DNA from: JAAYCI01 sp964370045
GTDB taxonomy: Bacteria > Bacillota > Clostridia > Oscillospirales > Ruminococcaceae
DNA: 22,157 nt
Reading direction: 5' to 3'
Assembly (NCBI GenBank): GCA_964370045.1
Contig: CAYJGZ010000025.1
Span: 1-22,157, forward strand
Positions 1 to 6,903 of the stretch are shown piece after piece. The notes beneath the pieces were generated by a model that was given only the letters and a program-made list of their open reading frames with translations, was not told where the DNA came from and ran no database searches. The position numbers and the translations under genes are program-made. Numbering within the stretch: the stretch's first letter is position 1; the number at the start of each line of letters is the position of its first letter.

Positions 1-9
1 GGCGCTTTG

Positions 10-133
10 GGGAGTGTTCAAACGCAGTGATTTAGTTTTTTGGTATATCCTCCCCCACCTACGGCGGGGGGAGGATATACCGCCTTCTTCTTGCGCCCAG
101 CGTATTCTAAATCACCTCTATGTGTCCACTCCC
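10..133 (+). mobile_element. rep-A element, copy 1 (MITE-like hairpin repeat)
   Basis: This is a 124-bp non-coding element with short terminal inverted repeats (GGGAGTG...CACTCCC) and a central GC-rich hairpin whose arms read GGTATATCCTCCCCC and its complement. Near-identical copies lie at 13833, 15705 and 22024, and a diverged one at 6753. Three of those copies are flanked by perfect 8-bp direct repeats and the fourth (15705) likewise if one terminal base is mutated, but this copy is not: its left flank is GCGCTTTG and its right flank GGGGATTG. Its first 55 bp, including the flank, match the opposite end of the window exactly in inverse orientation, so its left side is probably an assembly overlap and not its true neighbour. 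No transposase is encoded, so any mobility would depend on an enzyme elsewhere. Confidence 0.8.
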
Positions 134-193
134 GGGGATTGTGGGATGTGGGCAAAAGCGGTGGTTGGCTTTTTTGCATGTCCACTATCTAAG

Positions 194-946
194 TTACAGC
201 TCTATTTCAAGCCCCACAGGGCAGTGGTCGCTTCCCATAATGTCGGTGTATATCAGGCTGTCCTCCACCCTTGGCATCAGGCGGTTTGACACCACAAAGT
301 AATCTATGCGCCAGCCTGCGTCGCTCGCACGTGCGTTCGCCCTAAAGCTCCACCAGCTGTACCGCACCCTCTGCGGATACAGCGCCCTGAACGTGTCGGT
401 GAAGCCCTCGCTCAAAAGCTCGCTCAGCTTGCCCCTCTCCTCGTCCGAAAAGCCTGCATTGCCACGGTTTGCCTTTGGGTGCTTTAGGTCTATTTCATTG
501 TGCGCCACGTTTAGGTCGCCACAGTATATCACCGGCTTGTCCGCATTCAGCCCGCACAAATACTCACGCAGGTCGTCCTCCCACTGCATACGGTACTCTA
601 TGCGTTTCAGCCCTGCCTGTGCGTTGGGCGTGTACACATTTACAAGATAAAAGTCCTCATACTTTAGCGTGATGGCACGCCCCTCGTCGTTGTGCTGTTC
701 TTTTCCGATGCCGTACGCCACATCCTGCGGCTCTTTTTTTGCAAAAATCGCCGTGCCCGAGTAGCCTTTGCGCTCGGCGCTGTTCCAATATTGAAAATAT
801 CCGCTCGGCTCAAACTCCGCCTGCCCCTGCATCATCTTTGTCTCCTGCAGGCAAAAAAAGTCCGCATCAAGCTTTTCAAACTCCTGCAAAAACCCCTTGC
901 CCAAAGCGGCCCTAAATCCGTTTACGTTCCAGCTGACAAGTTTCAT
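194..946 (-). CDS. exoA: Exodeoxyribonuclease III (AP endonuclease)
   Basis: Cytoplasmic DNA-repair enzyme of the exonuclease III/EEP family. It cleaves DNA at abasic sites and removes nucleotides from 3' ends, using Mg2+. The 250-residue protein opens with the family signature MKLVSWNVNG and carries the metal-binding LQETKM, the GDLNVAHNEIDL motif with catalytic Asp and Asn, WWSFR, the WRIDYF segment and the terminal GSDHCPV motif with the Asp-His pair. Length matches full-length ExoA/XthA. An in-frame GTG three codons upstream is possible, but GAGAGG lies 8 bases before the ATG at 946, so I chose that ATG. It is transcribed divergently from the YwlG-like gene and ends 60 bases from a rep-A element. 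No strong terminator follows the stop. Confidence 0.96.
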   Translation of the reverse strand: MKLVSWNVNGFRAALGKGFLQEFEKLDADFFCLQETKMMQGQAEFEPSGYFQYWNSAERKGYSGTAIFAKKEPQDVAYGIGKEQHNDEGRAITLKYEDFYLVNVYTPNAQAGLKRIEYRMQWEDDLREYLCGLNADKPVIYCGDLNVAHNEIDLKHPKANRGNAGFSDEERGKLSELLSEGFTDTFRALYPQRVRYSWWSFRANARASDAGWRIDYFVVSNRLMPRVEDSLIYTDIMGSDHCPVGLEIEL

Positions 947-1026
947 GTGTTTCACCTCTCGTTTATATGGTGCTTAAATTCGGCATTGCCACTTCCTTTA
1001 TTTTTAAGCATAGCACGTATATTCGG

Positions 1027-1055
1027 TTGCACACAAGTGCAAATAGGAGTACAAT
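1027..1055 (+). promoter_or_regulatory. Sigma-A type promoter for the YwlG-like gene
   Basis: A TTGCAC -35 box, a 17-base spacer and a TACAAT -10 box lie on the plus strand about 90 bases before the ATG at 1144. Spacing is ideal and each box differs from consensus in one or two bases. It is the best promoter candidate in the divergent gap between exoA and this gene. Confidence 0.6.
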
Positions 1056-1143
1056 AAAAGTGTGGCTTAACTATTTATGATGCAGGGTGTGTGCGCCGAT
1101 ATTGTGCGATGACAGCACAGTTTTTATCAAACGGAGGCAGAGC

Positions 1144-1695
1144 ATGACGAAAAATTATGCACAGGATGCCGCATGTGCCATACAACAGCTGCTTGCAGCG
1201 GCAAAGTGTGAGGAGGGCGACATCATCGTGGTGGGGTGCTCCACCAGCGAGGTTGTGGGCGAGCACATAGGTACAGCGCCCGTCCTTGATGTGGCCTCGG
1301 AAATTTTGAGCGCTATTTTGCCGCCCATACATGAGCGTGGGCTGTTTTTGGCGGCGCAGTGCTGCGAGCACCTCGCACGTGCCCTTGTGGTGGAGAAAGC
1401 GGCGATGGCCGCACACCGCCTTGAGCGTGTAAACGCCCTGCCACAGCCAAAGGCAGGGGGTAGCTTTGCCACGGCGGCGTGGGCGGCGCTGAACGAGCCT
1501 GTTTTGGTGCGTGCCGTATCGGCAGGTGCAGGGCTGGACATAGGCCATACGCTCATAGGTATGCATCTGCGTGCAGTGGCAGTGCCCGTGCGCCTTAGCA
1601 TCACACACATAGGCGCCGCACCGCTTGTTGCCGCCCGCACACGGCCTGCTTTTGTGGGTGGCGAGCGTGCTGTGTACGACGATGCCTTGTTGTAA
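1144..1695 (+). CDS. ywlG: UPF0340/YwlG family protein (TIGR01440, DUF436)
   Basis: A 183-residue cytoplasmic protein of the UPF0340 family, found mainly in Bacillota; its biochemical role is not established. Family features visible are an N-terminal helix rich in Ala and Gln, the GDIIVVGCSTSEVVGEHIG segment near residues 24-42, the QCCEHLARALVVE segment, and the C-terminal THIGAAP and RPAFVGGERAVYDD blocks. A longer reading frame opens at 1087, but the ATG at 1144 is preceded by GGAGG at a normal distance and gives the usual family length. A good promoter lies upstream at 1027. It is followed by a HAD phosphatase gene about 100 bases downstream on the same strand, so cotranscription is possible. 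Confidence 0.9.
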   Translation: MTKNYAQDAACAIQQLLAAAKCEEGDIIVVGCSTSEVVGEHIGTAPVLDVASEILSAILPPIHERGLFLAAQCCEHLARALVVEKAAMAAHRLERVNALPQPKAGGSFATAAWAALNEPVLVRAVSAGAGLDIGHTLIGMHLRAVAVPVRLSITHIGAAPLVAARTRPAFVGGERAVYDDALL

Positions 1696-1796
1696 GAACC
1701 ATAACTACTTTCAAAACAGTATGTCAATAAACTATATAGTGTGGACATGAAATGAACCCTCGTGTGTACACTGTCTAAACTACAGGATGGCAAACT

Positions 1797-2624
1797 ATGA
1801 AGCGTGACATTCGCCTTATTGCTCTTGACCTCGACGGCACAGCGCTAAACAGCGCAAAACAGCTCACGCCTGCCGTGCATGATGCCATTGCGCAGGCGCT
1901 TGATATGGGCGTGGTGGTGCTGGCCGCCACAGGGCGCAACCTTACGAGCATACCGCAGGAGTTTTTGAGCATTCCCAAAATGCGCTATGCGCTGTGCTGT
2001 AACGGAGCGCATATATACGACATTTCATCGGGGAGCACTATTCACTCCGACTGCTTTGATGCGCCCACAGCGCTGTCGCTTTTAGCCGACTGCCAAAGGC
2101 TGAACGCACTGCCCGCCGTGATGATAGGCAGGGATGTGTACGCCGAGTGGATGGACTTTGACCTTTTGAGGGAGCAGTTCGGCGCAGGCACTGTGGAGTA
2201 CCTAAAGTCCACCCGAACCCAGGTGAACAGCCTTGCCGAGCTTATAAAAAACAGCAAGGAGCCTGTGGCAAAGATAAGCCTTGTGTTTCTCACCATGCAG
2301 GCACGGGCGCAGACGGTAGCGCACTTTTCACAGCGCAGTGACTGCACCGTCACAGCCTCCTTCAGCACAAACCTTGAGCTGAACACCGCCACCGCAAACA
2401 AGGGCGCAGGAGTGCTGGCTTTAGCGCAAAAATTAGGGCTTGAAAAATCCCAGCTGATGGCGGCAGGCGACGGGCTTAACGACCTTGACATGCTGCGTGC
2501 GGTGGGCTATCCCGTCGCAATGGGCAACGCCATTGAGGAGCTTTTTGAGGCGGCTGCTTACATCACAGGCAGCTGCGATGAGGACGGCGTTGCCACTGCC
2601 ATTAGAAAGGCGCTGGGCATTTAG
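1797..2624 (+). CDS. Cof-type HAD-IIB phosphatase
   Basis: A soluble haloacid-dehalogenase superfamily phosphatase of the Cof/YidA-like subfamily; members hydrolyse sugar phosphates or other small phosphoesters. The 275-residue length is typical. Motif I is DLDGT with nucleophile Asp11 and Asp13. Motif II is the Thr45-Gly46-Arg47 in AATGRN. A Lys in ANKGAG serves motif III, and motif IV is AAGDGLNDLDML, with acidic metal ligands. The C2-type cap lies between motifs II and III. An AGGA sits about 9 bases before the ATG. The substrate cannot be told from sequence. The 100 bases upstream show no strong promoter, so the gene may be read from the YwlG promoter. Confidence 0.92.
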   Translation: MKRDIRLIALDLDGTALNSAKQLTPAVHDAIAQALDMGVVVLAATGRNLTSIPQEFLSIPKMRYALCCNGAHIYDISSGSTIHSDCFDAPTALSLLADCQRLNALPAVMIGRDVYAEWMDFDLLREQFGAGTVEYLKSTRTQVNSLAELIKNSKEPVAKISLVFLTMQARAQTVAHFSQRSDCTVTASFSTNLELNTATANKGAGVLALAQKLGLEKSQLMAAGDGLNDLDMLRAVGYPVAMGNAIEELFEAAAYITGSCDEDGVATAIRKALGI

Positions 2625-2707
2625 TTCATTTTGCACATCGTCGGCGTTCGCACAAGGGGCTTTTTGCATATTTGTGCATGTTCATCTGAACTTTCGGAGG
2701 TTTTCCC

Positions 2708-3399
2708 ATGAAAAGTTACCGCAAGGAGTTGCACTTTAATCTGCCACAGCGCAGGGGTCTTGTGAACATCACCCCGCAGGTGGAGCAGGCTATTTTGGAC
2801 AGCGGCATCAAGGAGGGGCTTGTGCTGGTGAACGCAATGAACATCACCGCAAGCGTGTTCATCAACGATGACGAGAGCGGCCTGCATCACGACTATGAGG
2901 TGTGGTTAGAGAAGCCAAACCTATGTAAATCCAAGCCGTTTTTAATTTAGCCAAAACCACCGTAACTGTGTCAGTGCACCTTATAATGCACAAAGCATTA
3001 TGTGCGGCACACTTCCTTGTTACGAAATTTTTGGCGGTATTAAAAATTCTACGAACCTATCGCACACAAATTTTTGTGGTAGGCACGGCAGACGACAGAG
3101 CAATACTTTGTGTATTGCGATGGAGGAGAACAACGCATAACGCAAAAATTTGATGCGATAGGCGTGCTTGGATTTATATAGGCTTGGCTAAAGCCCCCGA
3201 AAAGCCGTACAGCCGCTACCGCCACAACGGCTACGAGGACAACGCGGACGCACACCTAAAGCGCACCATCATGGGGCGTGAGGTTGTGGTGGCTGTTACA
3301 GAAGGCCGCCTTGATTTCGGCACGTGGGAGCAGATATTTTACTTTGAGTTTGACGGCAAGCGCCAAAAGCGCGCGCTTGTGAAGATAATAGGTGAATAG
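2708..3399 (+). pseudogene. yjbQ: yjbQ (UPF0047) gene split by a 277-bp insertion
   Basis: Both halves of a YjbQ/UPF0047 protein are present, separated by element rep-C at 2913-3189. The first half (from the ATG at 2708, RBS GGAGG) covers the N-terminal two thirds with the blocks LVNITPQVEQAI, LVLVNAMNITASVFIN and DDESGLHHDYEVWLE. The second half resumes with PEKPYSRYRHN, EDNADAHLKR, GREVVVAVTEGRLDFGTWEQ and the terminal LVKIIGE. Removing the element joins the halves in one frame as EVWLEKAPEKPYSRYRHN. As it stands the first half ends in the element at 2950, and the second half lies in a different frame with only a weakly preceded TTG, so no full protein can be made. E. coli YjbQ can replace thiamine phosphate synthase weakly when overproduced; the true role is unclear. 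Confidence 0.92.
2913..3189 (+). mobile_element. rep-C element inserted in yjbQ (MITE-like)
   Basis: A non-coding 277-bp insert bounded by 24-bp terminal inverted repeats that match at 22 positions (outer ends AGCCAA...TTGGCT, inner side TAAATCCAAGC). Within it lies a second inverted repeat, CCTATCGCA at 3056 with TGCGATAGG at 3154, extended by AAATTTTTG-type arms. The centre holds a small hairpin GCAATACTTTGTGTATTGC at 3100. Any target duplication is at most 1-2 bases (A or AA). No transposase is encoded. The internal box order and spacing resemble rep-D at 21560, although the ends are unrelated. Orientation is arbitrary. Confidence 0.85.
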
Positions 3400-3478
3400 C
3401 TGTGAACGTCTCACAAAGGCGGCGTAGGTGAACTATTGAACAGGTGAGTAGATTTGCGTCCTTTTCCAAAAAGCACAC

Positions 3479-3516
3479 AAAAGCCGAGCACCCCACACAA
3501 GGACGCTCGGCTTTTT
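3479..3516 (+). terminator. Rho-independent terminator after yjbQ
   Basis: AAAAGCCGAGC pairs with GCTCGGCTTTTT across a 15-base loop and ends in a T run on the plus strand. It lies about 80 bases after the yjbQ stop and would end the ywlG-HAD-yjbQ transcript. Confidence 0.8.
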
Positions 3517-3569
3517 ACATTAAATTACTATACTGCTCGTTTTTATTGAGCTACAAAAAGAGGTGTCAT

Positions 3570-3602
3570 GGCAAATCCCCCGCCTTCGGCGGGGGATTTG
3601 CC
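3570..3602. repeat. Perfect 15-bp hairpin between yjbQ and NYN genes
   Basis: GGCAAATCCCCCGCC is followed after three bases by its exact complement, giving a C(TTCG)G-closed stem. It lies between the convergent ends of yjbQ and the NYN gene. Neither side carries a T run next to the stem, so it is not a classical terminator. Its overall shape, an AT-containing lower stem with a C5/G5 upper stem, resembles the rep-A core hairpin, but the sequence differs and no rep-A ends flank it. Confidence 0.6.
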
Positions 3603-3641
3603 AAAAATAAACAGGCTTTTTTTTGTACACTTTTTTCGATA

Positions 3642-4490
3642 CTACTTGTTCTTTAGCATCAGGTTTTTGCCGCCGCCGGCTATCTGCTCCTGCCGTGTCT
3701 CAAACTCGTCCGCATAGTCAATGAGCTTGTGCAGCTTTGAAAAGCCGTAGTTGCGTGTGTCAAAGTCGGCATACAGCCTGCCGAGGATACTGCCCACCTG
3801 CGAGAGCGACATGTAGCCGTCCTCGTTGCTGTCCTTGTCCAAAATTTCGTGTATGCGCTCTATTATCTCCTCCAGCGGCACAAAGCCACCCGCCACATCC
3901 TCAAAGTCCAGCGCCTGCGCTACCTCCAAAACAGGCTCTGTGGCAGTAGCCTGCTTTTTGCCCTGCGTCTCCTTGGCGCTCGTCTTTGCCTTTTTGGGCG
4001 CTGTCTGCTTTGGCTTTGCCTTTGGCTCGCCATCCTCCGCCTTTTGCTTTGCACGCTGCAACACATCCAAATACTTAAACGTATCACACGCACTTTTGAA
4101 GGCGGAGGGCGTTTTACTCTCGCCCATGCCTATCACAAACATCCTGCTTTCCCTAAGCCTTGAGGCAAGCCGAGTGAAGTCCGAATCAGAGGACACAATG
4201 CAAAAGCCGTCGCAGTTTCTCGTGTATAAAATATCCATTGCGTCTATTATCATGGCCGAGTCGCTGGCGTTTTTGCCCTGTGTGTAGCTGAACTGCTGTA
4301 TGGGCGTTAAGTTGCTGGCCAGCAGCTGCTTTTTCCAGCTGGCCATCTCCACAGAGGTCCAGTCGCCGTATATGCGCTTGTATGCAGGCGTGCCGTAGCC
4401 GCTCAGCTCCTCCAAAATAACGCTTATGTACTTTGGCGAGACGTTTTCCGCATCTATCAGCAGCGCAATAACCTTGCCGTTATCTTCCAT
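3642..4490 (-). CDS. NYN (PIN-like) nuclease domain protein with C-terminal OST-HTH/LOTUS domain
   Basis: A predicted cytoplasmic RNA-processing or RNA-binding protein of 282 residues. Residues 1-140 form a NYN/DUF88 domain of the PIN-like ribonuclease superfamily, with the conserved acidic residues Asp13 (LLIDAEN), Asp77 (KNASDSAMIID), and Asp102 and Asp104 (VSSDSDF). A Lys/Ala/Gln-rich linker spans about 145-190. Residues 205-280 match the OST-HTH/LOTUS winged-helix fold (VPLEEIIERIHEIL, MSLSQVGSILG, NYGFSKLHKLID), which binds RNA in studied proteins. A longer frame starts 12 codons upstream inside repeat rep-B. The ATG at 4490 is preferred because rep-B supplies GGAG 7 bases before it. Target and partners are unknown. 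Expression may be set by the rep-B leader. Confidence 0.9.
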   Translation of the reverse strand: MEDNGKVIALLIDAENVSPKYISVILEELSGYGTPAYKRIYGDWTSVEMASWKKQLLASNLTPIQQFSYTQGKNASDSAMIIDAMDILYTRNCDGFCIVSSDSDFTRLASRLRESRMFVIGMGESKTPSAFKSACDTFKYLDVLQRAKQKAEDGEPKAKPKQTAPKKAKTSAKETQGKKQATATEPVLEVAQALDFEDVAGGFVPLEEIIERIHEILDKDSNEDGYMSLSQVGSILGRLYADFDTRNYGFSKLHKLIDYADEFETRQEQIAGGGKNLMLKNK

Positions 4491-4632
4491 TATAATGCTC
4501 CATTCCGCCGCTTCGCATCGGCACAAAATTTAATGAAATATGCGGTTCTTATCATGCGAAGCACAAGGAATGATAAGAGCATTATTGATTTTAGATTTGT
4601 TAGTTTGAAACTTGTTTCAAACTATATCCTTT
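4491..4632 (-). promoter_or_regulatory. rep-B leader module, copy 1 (candidate translational RNA switch)
   Basis: This is the 5' leader of the NYN gene, conserved with the leaders at 19620 and 21456. In RNA orientation it holds a palindrome (4601-4624, arms TAGTTTGAAAC), then helices pairing 4577-4586 with 4491-4500, 4567-4572 with 4501-4506 and 4554-4562 with 4510-4518. Together these form an imperfect stem of about 25 pairs that buries the GGAG ribosome binding site and stops at the ATG. An alternative 8-bp hairpin (4570-4577 with 4548-4555) uses the same 5' strands and would free the binding site. The pairing is visible in sequence; the switching role is inference. No promoter boxes could be assigned with confidence. 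Confidence 0.6.
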
Positions 4633-4822
4633 CTATGGTTCTTTCTTGTGGGCTGTCTGTCCGAACCAGCCCGTATTTTCATCTCCGCAGGCAGGCGGAG
4701 CAATATTTTCGTTTTGTCGATTCATGCCGTTTTTTCTTGGCCTATGCCCACACGAGCGGCACGCCACCCACACAGTATATCACAAATATATGTGTGCGAA
4801 AAGCAAAGCTACCCAAAAATTC

Positions 4823-4851
4823 TTGATAGCAAGCGCTGTGAATGGTATAAT
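4823..4851 (+). promoter_or_regulatory. Strong sigma-A promoter for signal peptidase gene
   Basis: TTGATA, exactly 17 bases, then a perfect TATAAT box. Transcription would start near 4858, leaving a leader of about 85 bases before the preferred TTG start at 4945. The preceding stretch from 4633 shows only a small hairpin (CTCCGC/GCGGAG at 4683-4700) and no gene. Confidence 0.85.
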
Positions 4852-4944
4852 ATATCTTGGGATATGTTCGCCGATGTGTCAAAAGCGCATCGACCGGATT
4901 TTCAAAAAACTTACACGGCATATTACGCAAAGGGGGGCTTTGTC

Positions 4945-5499
4945 TTGGCAGTATTTCACGCAAAAAAGAAAAAGAAAGCACCCAAGCGTGCCGAGCGTCT
5001 ACTCATAGAGTGGACCGTTGGCCTTTTAGTTGCGCTGTGTGCCGCCCTTTTGCTCACCGAGGTGGTTTTTGTTTATGCGCACATACCCAGCGCATCCATG
5101 GAAAACACCATCTACACAGGCGACCGCATTTTAGGGCTTAGGCAGGCTTACGCTTTTTCTTCGCCTGAGCGGGGAGATATTATTCTTTTTGAATACCCCG
5201 ACGACACATCACAAACCTACATAAAGCGCATAATAGGCCTGCCGGGGGACGTGGTGGACATAAACCTTGGCAGAATATACCTAAACGGCGAGACTGTACC
5301 GATGAGCGAGGAATACCTAAAGGACCTGCCAAAGGGAGACTTTGGGCCGTTTACAGTGCCCGAGGACAGCTACTTTGTGCTGGGGGACAACCGCCTTGAC
5401 TCGTGGGACTCCCGCTACTGGAACAACACCTTTGTTCAGGAGGACCAGATTATAGGCAAGGCATGGCTGAGGGTATACCCGGGCTTTAAGTTTTTGTAG
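4945..5499 (+). CDS. lepB: Type I signal peptidase
   Basis: Membrane-anchored serine protease that removes signal peptides from exported proteins (family S26). The 184-residue form has a Lys-rich cytoplasmic N-terminus, one membrane segment at about 24-44 and an extracellular catalytic domain. The nucleophile is Ser51 in IPSASM and the general base Lys94 in YIKRIIGLPGD. GDIILFEYP, the FVLGDNRLDSWDSR box and the final IIGKAWLRVYP are also present. Length is normal for short Gram-positive SipS-type enzymes. I chose the TTG at 4945 because an AGGGGGG run lies 7 bases before it. An in-frame ATG at 4864 would add 27 residues but lies only about 6 bases after the predicted transcription start. Confidence 0.93.
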   Translation: MAVFHAKKKKKAPKRAERLLIEWTVGLLVALCAALLLTEVVFVYAHIPSASMENTIYTGDRILGLRQAYAFSSPERGDIILFEYPDDTSQTYIKRIIGLPGDVVDINLGRIYLNGETVPMSEEYLKDLPKGDFGPFTVPEDSYFVLGDNRLDSWDSRYWNNTFVQEDQIIGKAWLRVYPGFKFL

Positions 5500-5535
5500 G
5501 CTTTTAACAAACACTGCCGCACACCGCAAAGCATC

Positions 5536-5579
5536 AGCGCCCACCGACTACCCTTCACAGGGGGGTATCGGTGGGCGCT
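5536..5579. terminator. Hairpin terminator between lepB and the 3D-domain gene
   Basis: AGCGCCCACCGA pairs perfectly with TCGGTGGGCGCT around an inner TACCC/GGGTA region, making a very stable stem 36 bases after the lepB stop. The following T content is low (ATTTAGCTT). It lies between convergent genes and may act on both strands. Confidence 0.65.
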
Positions 5580-5658
5580 ATTTAGCTTATAAGTGGTTCA
5601 CCTATACTTGACTTGCGCAGAGCATATTCACGCTACATGCGCCCATCAATAGCACTGT

Positions 5659-6732
5659 TTAGTCCAAGAAATAAACACTAAGCTCTCTCTTGCCAAACCA
5701 GTAGCATTCATCGTTTGTCTCAAAGTAAAGGTCCAGCCCCACATGCCCCTCCATCATGGCGGTGCCTGTGTCGGTGGCTATGGCAAAGCCGTATACAAAG
5801 CTGCCGTCTGCGCTGGTGATAAACATGCGCGAGCCGTAGGGGATGACGTTCGGGTTCACCGCCACCGTGCCGCAGTACAGCCCAAGCCCCGAGGCACCCA
5901 TGCCGCCCGAGGAGGAATACGCCGTGGACACAGCGCCGTGCCACACATCCGTATACTCTAAGGGGATGCCATCCTCCCCAAGGTGCACACCCTCAAAGCC
6001 TGTGATGCGTGAGGCGGGCACGCCCTGCTCTATGGTGTAGGAGTCTTGCGCACGTGGCACAAGCACGGGGCTTATTTCCACAAGCTCGCTCTTTGAAAGC
6101 TCGCCATTCGTGTACTCATCAATGCACACAATCTCATACTCGCCATTAAAGCTGTTTACAAAGCCGTGGTCCTCGCCCAGCGTGTCCACGTAATCCTCCA
6201 CCATCTCCGGCTCTAATATTTCAAAGCGCACATCCCTGCGGTACTCCACCCGAAATATTTCAGCGCTCATCTCCGCCGAAAGCGGCGTGTCCAAAGAGGG
6301 CTGTACATAGTCGTCTTCCCCAAGCGTAACACCGCAGGAGGTTAGCAAATCCTGCACCGTGCCCTGCACAAAGTAGTCGGTCATGCGCTCGCCGTCCACC
6401 TCGACATACACGGGAAACGCACGGTTAATCGTGAGCGATTCGGTGTTGTTCGGGCCTTCCTCTTGCAGTATCTCGTCGTGCTCGGTTGTCGCAATGCCCG
6501 CCATTTGCAGTACAGCCATCGGCTGTGCCTTTGCGGTGAGCAGTGTTTGGGAAAAGCCGCTTTGTGTGTCGGTTACCGTGACAAGGCTCATGGTGCACAT
6601 TGCTATAAACAAAAACGCCAAAAGCGACACCGCAAATATAACCGCCGCAAGAATGCGCGGCATACCCATAATGCGTCGTCTTACAAGCTCCTTACTGTGG
6701 CGAAAGCACTCGCCCTTTGCAATCCATTTCAT
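5659..6732 (-). CDS. Membrane-anchored 3D-domain protein with DUF348/G5-like regions
   Basis: A 357-residue cell-envelope protein related to the YabE/YuiC group, which acts on or near peptidoglycan; 3D domains are linked to lytic transglycosylase activity. A cytoplasmic basic start is followed by a membrane anchor at about 27-47. Residues ~98-140 resemble a DUF348 ubiquitin-like unit (LTINRAFPVYVEVDG). About 155-235 resembles a G5 region, and 265-357 is the 3D domain: AVNPNVIPYGSRMFI, ATDTGTAM, GLDLYF and a closing LSVYFLD. The first Asp of the usual AVDP block is Asn here, while DTG and DLYF are kept. The ATG at 6732 follows GAGG by 8 bases. A rep-A element lies just upstream, between this gene and the M23 peptidase gene. 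Confidence 0.88.
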   Translation of the reverse strand: MKWIAKGECFRHSKELVRRRIMGMPRILAAVIFAVSLLAFLFIAMCTMSLVTVTDTQSGFSQTLLTAKAQPMAVLQMAGIATTEHDEILQEEGPNNTESLTINRAFPVYVEVDGERMTDYFVQGTVQDLLTSCGVTLGEDDYVQPSLDTPLSAEMSAEIFRVEYRRDVRFEILEPEMVEDYVDTLGEDHGFVNSFNGEYEIVCIDEYTNGELSKSELVEISPVLVPRAQDSYTIEQGVPASRITGFEGVHLGEDGIPLEYTDVWHGAVSTAYSSSGGMGASGLGLYCGTVAVNPNVIPYGSRMFITSADGSFVYGFAIATDTGTAMMEGHVGLDLYFETNDECYWFGKRELSVYFLD

Positions 6733-6752
6733 TCAATATCCTCATTTAATTT

Positions 6753-6873
6753 GGGTGGACACATAAAAGTGTTTTAGGATAGGTTAAGCGCGAGAAGAAG
6801 ACGCTGTACCTTCCCACGTCTGCGGCGTGGGAAGATACAGCAAAAAAACAAATCACTGTGTTTGCCCACACCC
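6753..6873 (-). mobile_element. rep-A element, diverged copy with 8-bp target duplication
   Basis: A 121-bp relative of the other rep-A elements, with ends GGGTGGACA and GCCCACACCC and the conserved order TTAAGCG, GAGAAGAAG, hairpin, CAAATCACTG. It is flanked on both sides by TTTAATTT (6745-6752 and 6874-6881), a perfect 8-bp target duplication. The central hairpin has a different sequence (GCTGTA, CTTCCCACG and complements), but pairing is kept on both arms. It lies in the short gap between the M23 peptidase stop and the 3D-domain gene start, so it is transcribed if the two genes form one unit. Confidence 0.82.
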
Positions 6874-6903
6874 TTTAATTTGGGTGAAAAACATCTGTTC
6901 TTG

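Noticed and set aside
152..177. GCAAAAGC...GCTTTTTTGC stem as a terminator for exoA
   Set aside because: The T run is on the plus strand inside the stem; on the exoA strand no T tract follows, so support is poor.
1734..1785. Tiny inverted repeat AGTGTGGACA...TGTACACT between ywlG and the HAD gene
   Set aside because: The pairing is short and imperfect, and no second copy with both ends was found in the window. It vaguely resembles sequences at 180 and 15855 (CACTATCTAA) but not enough to call an element.
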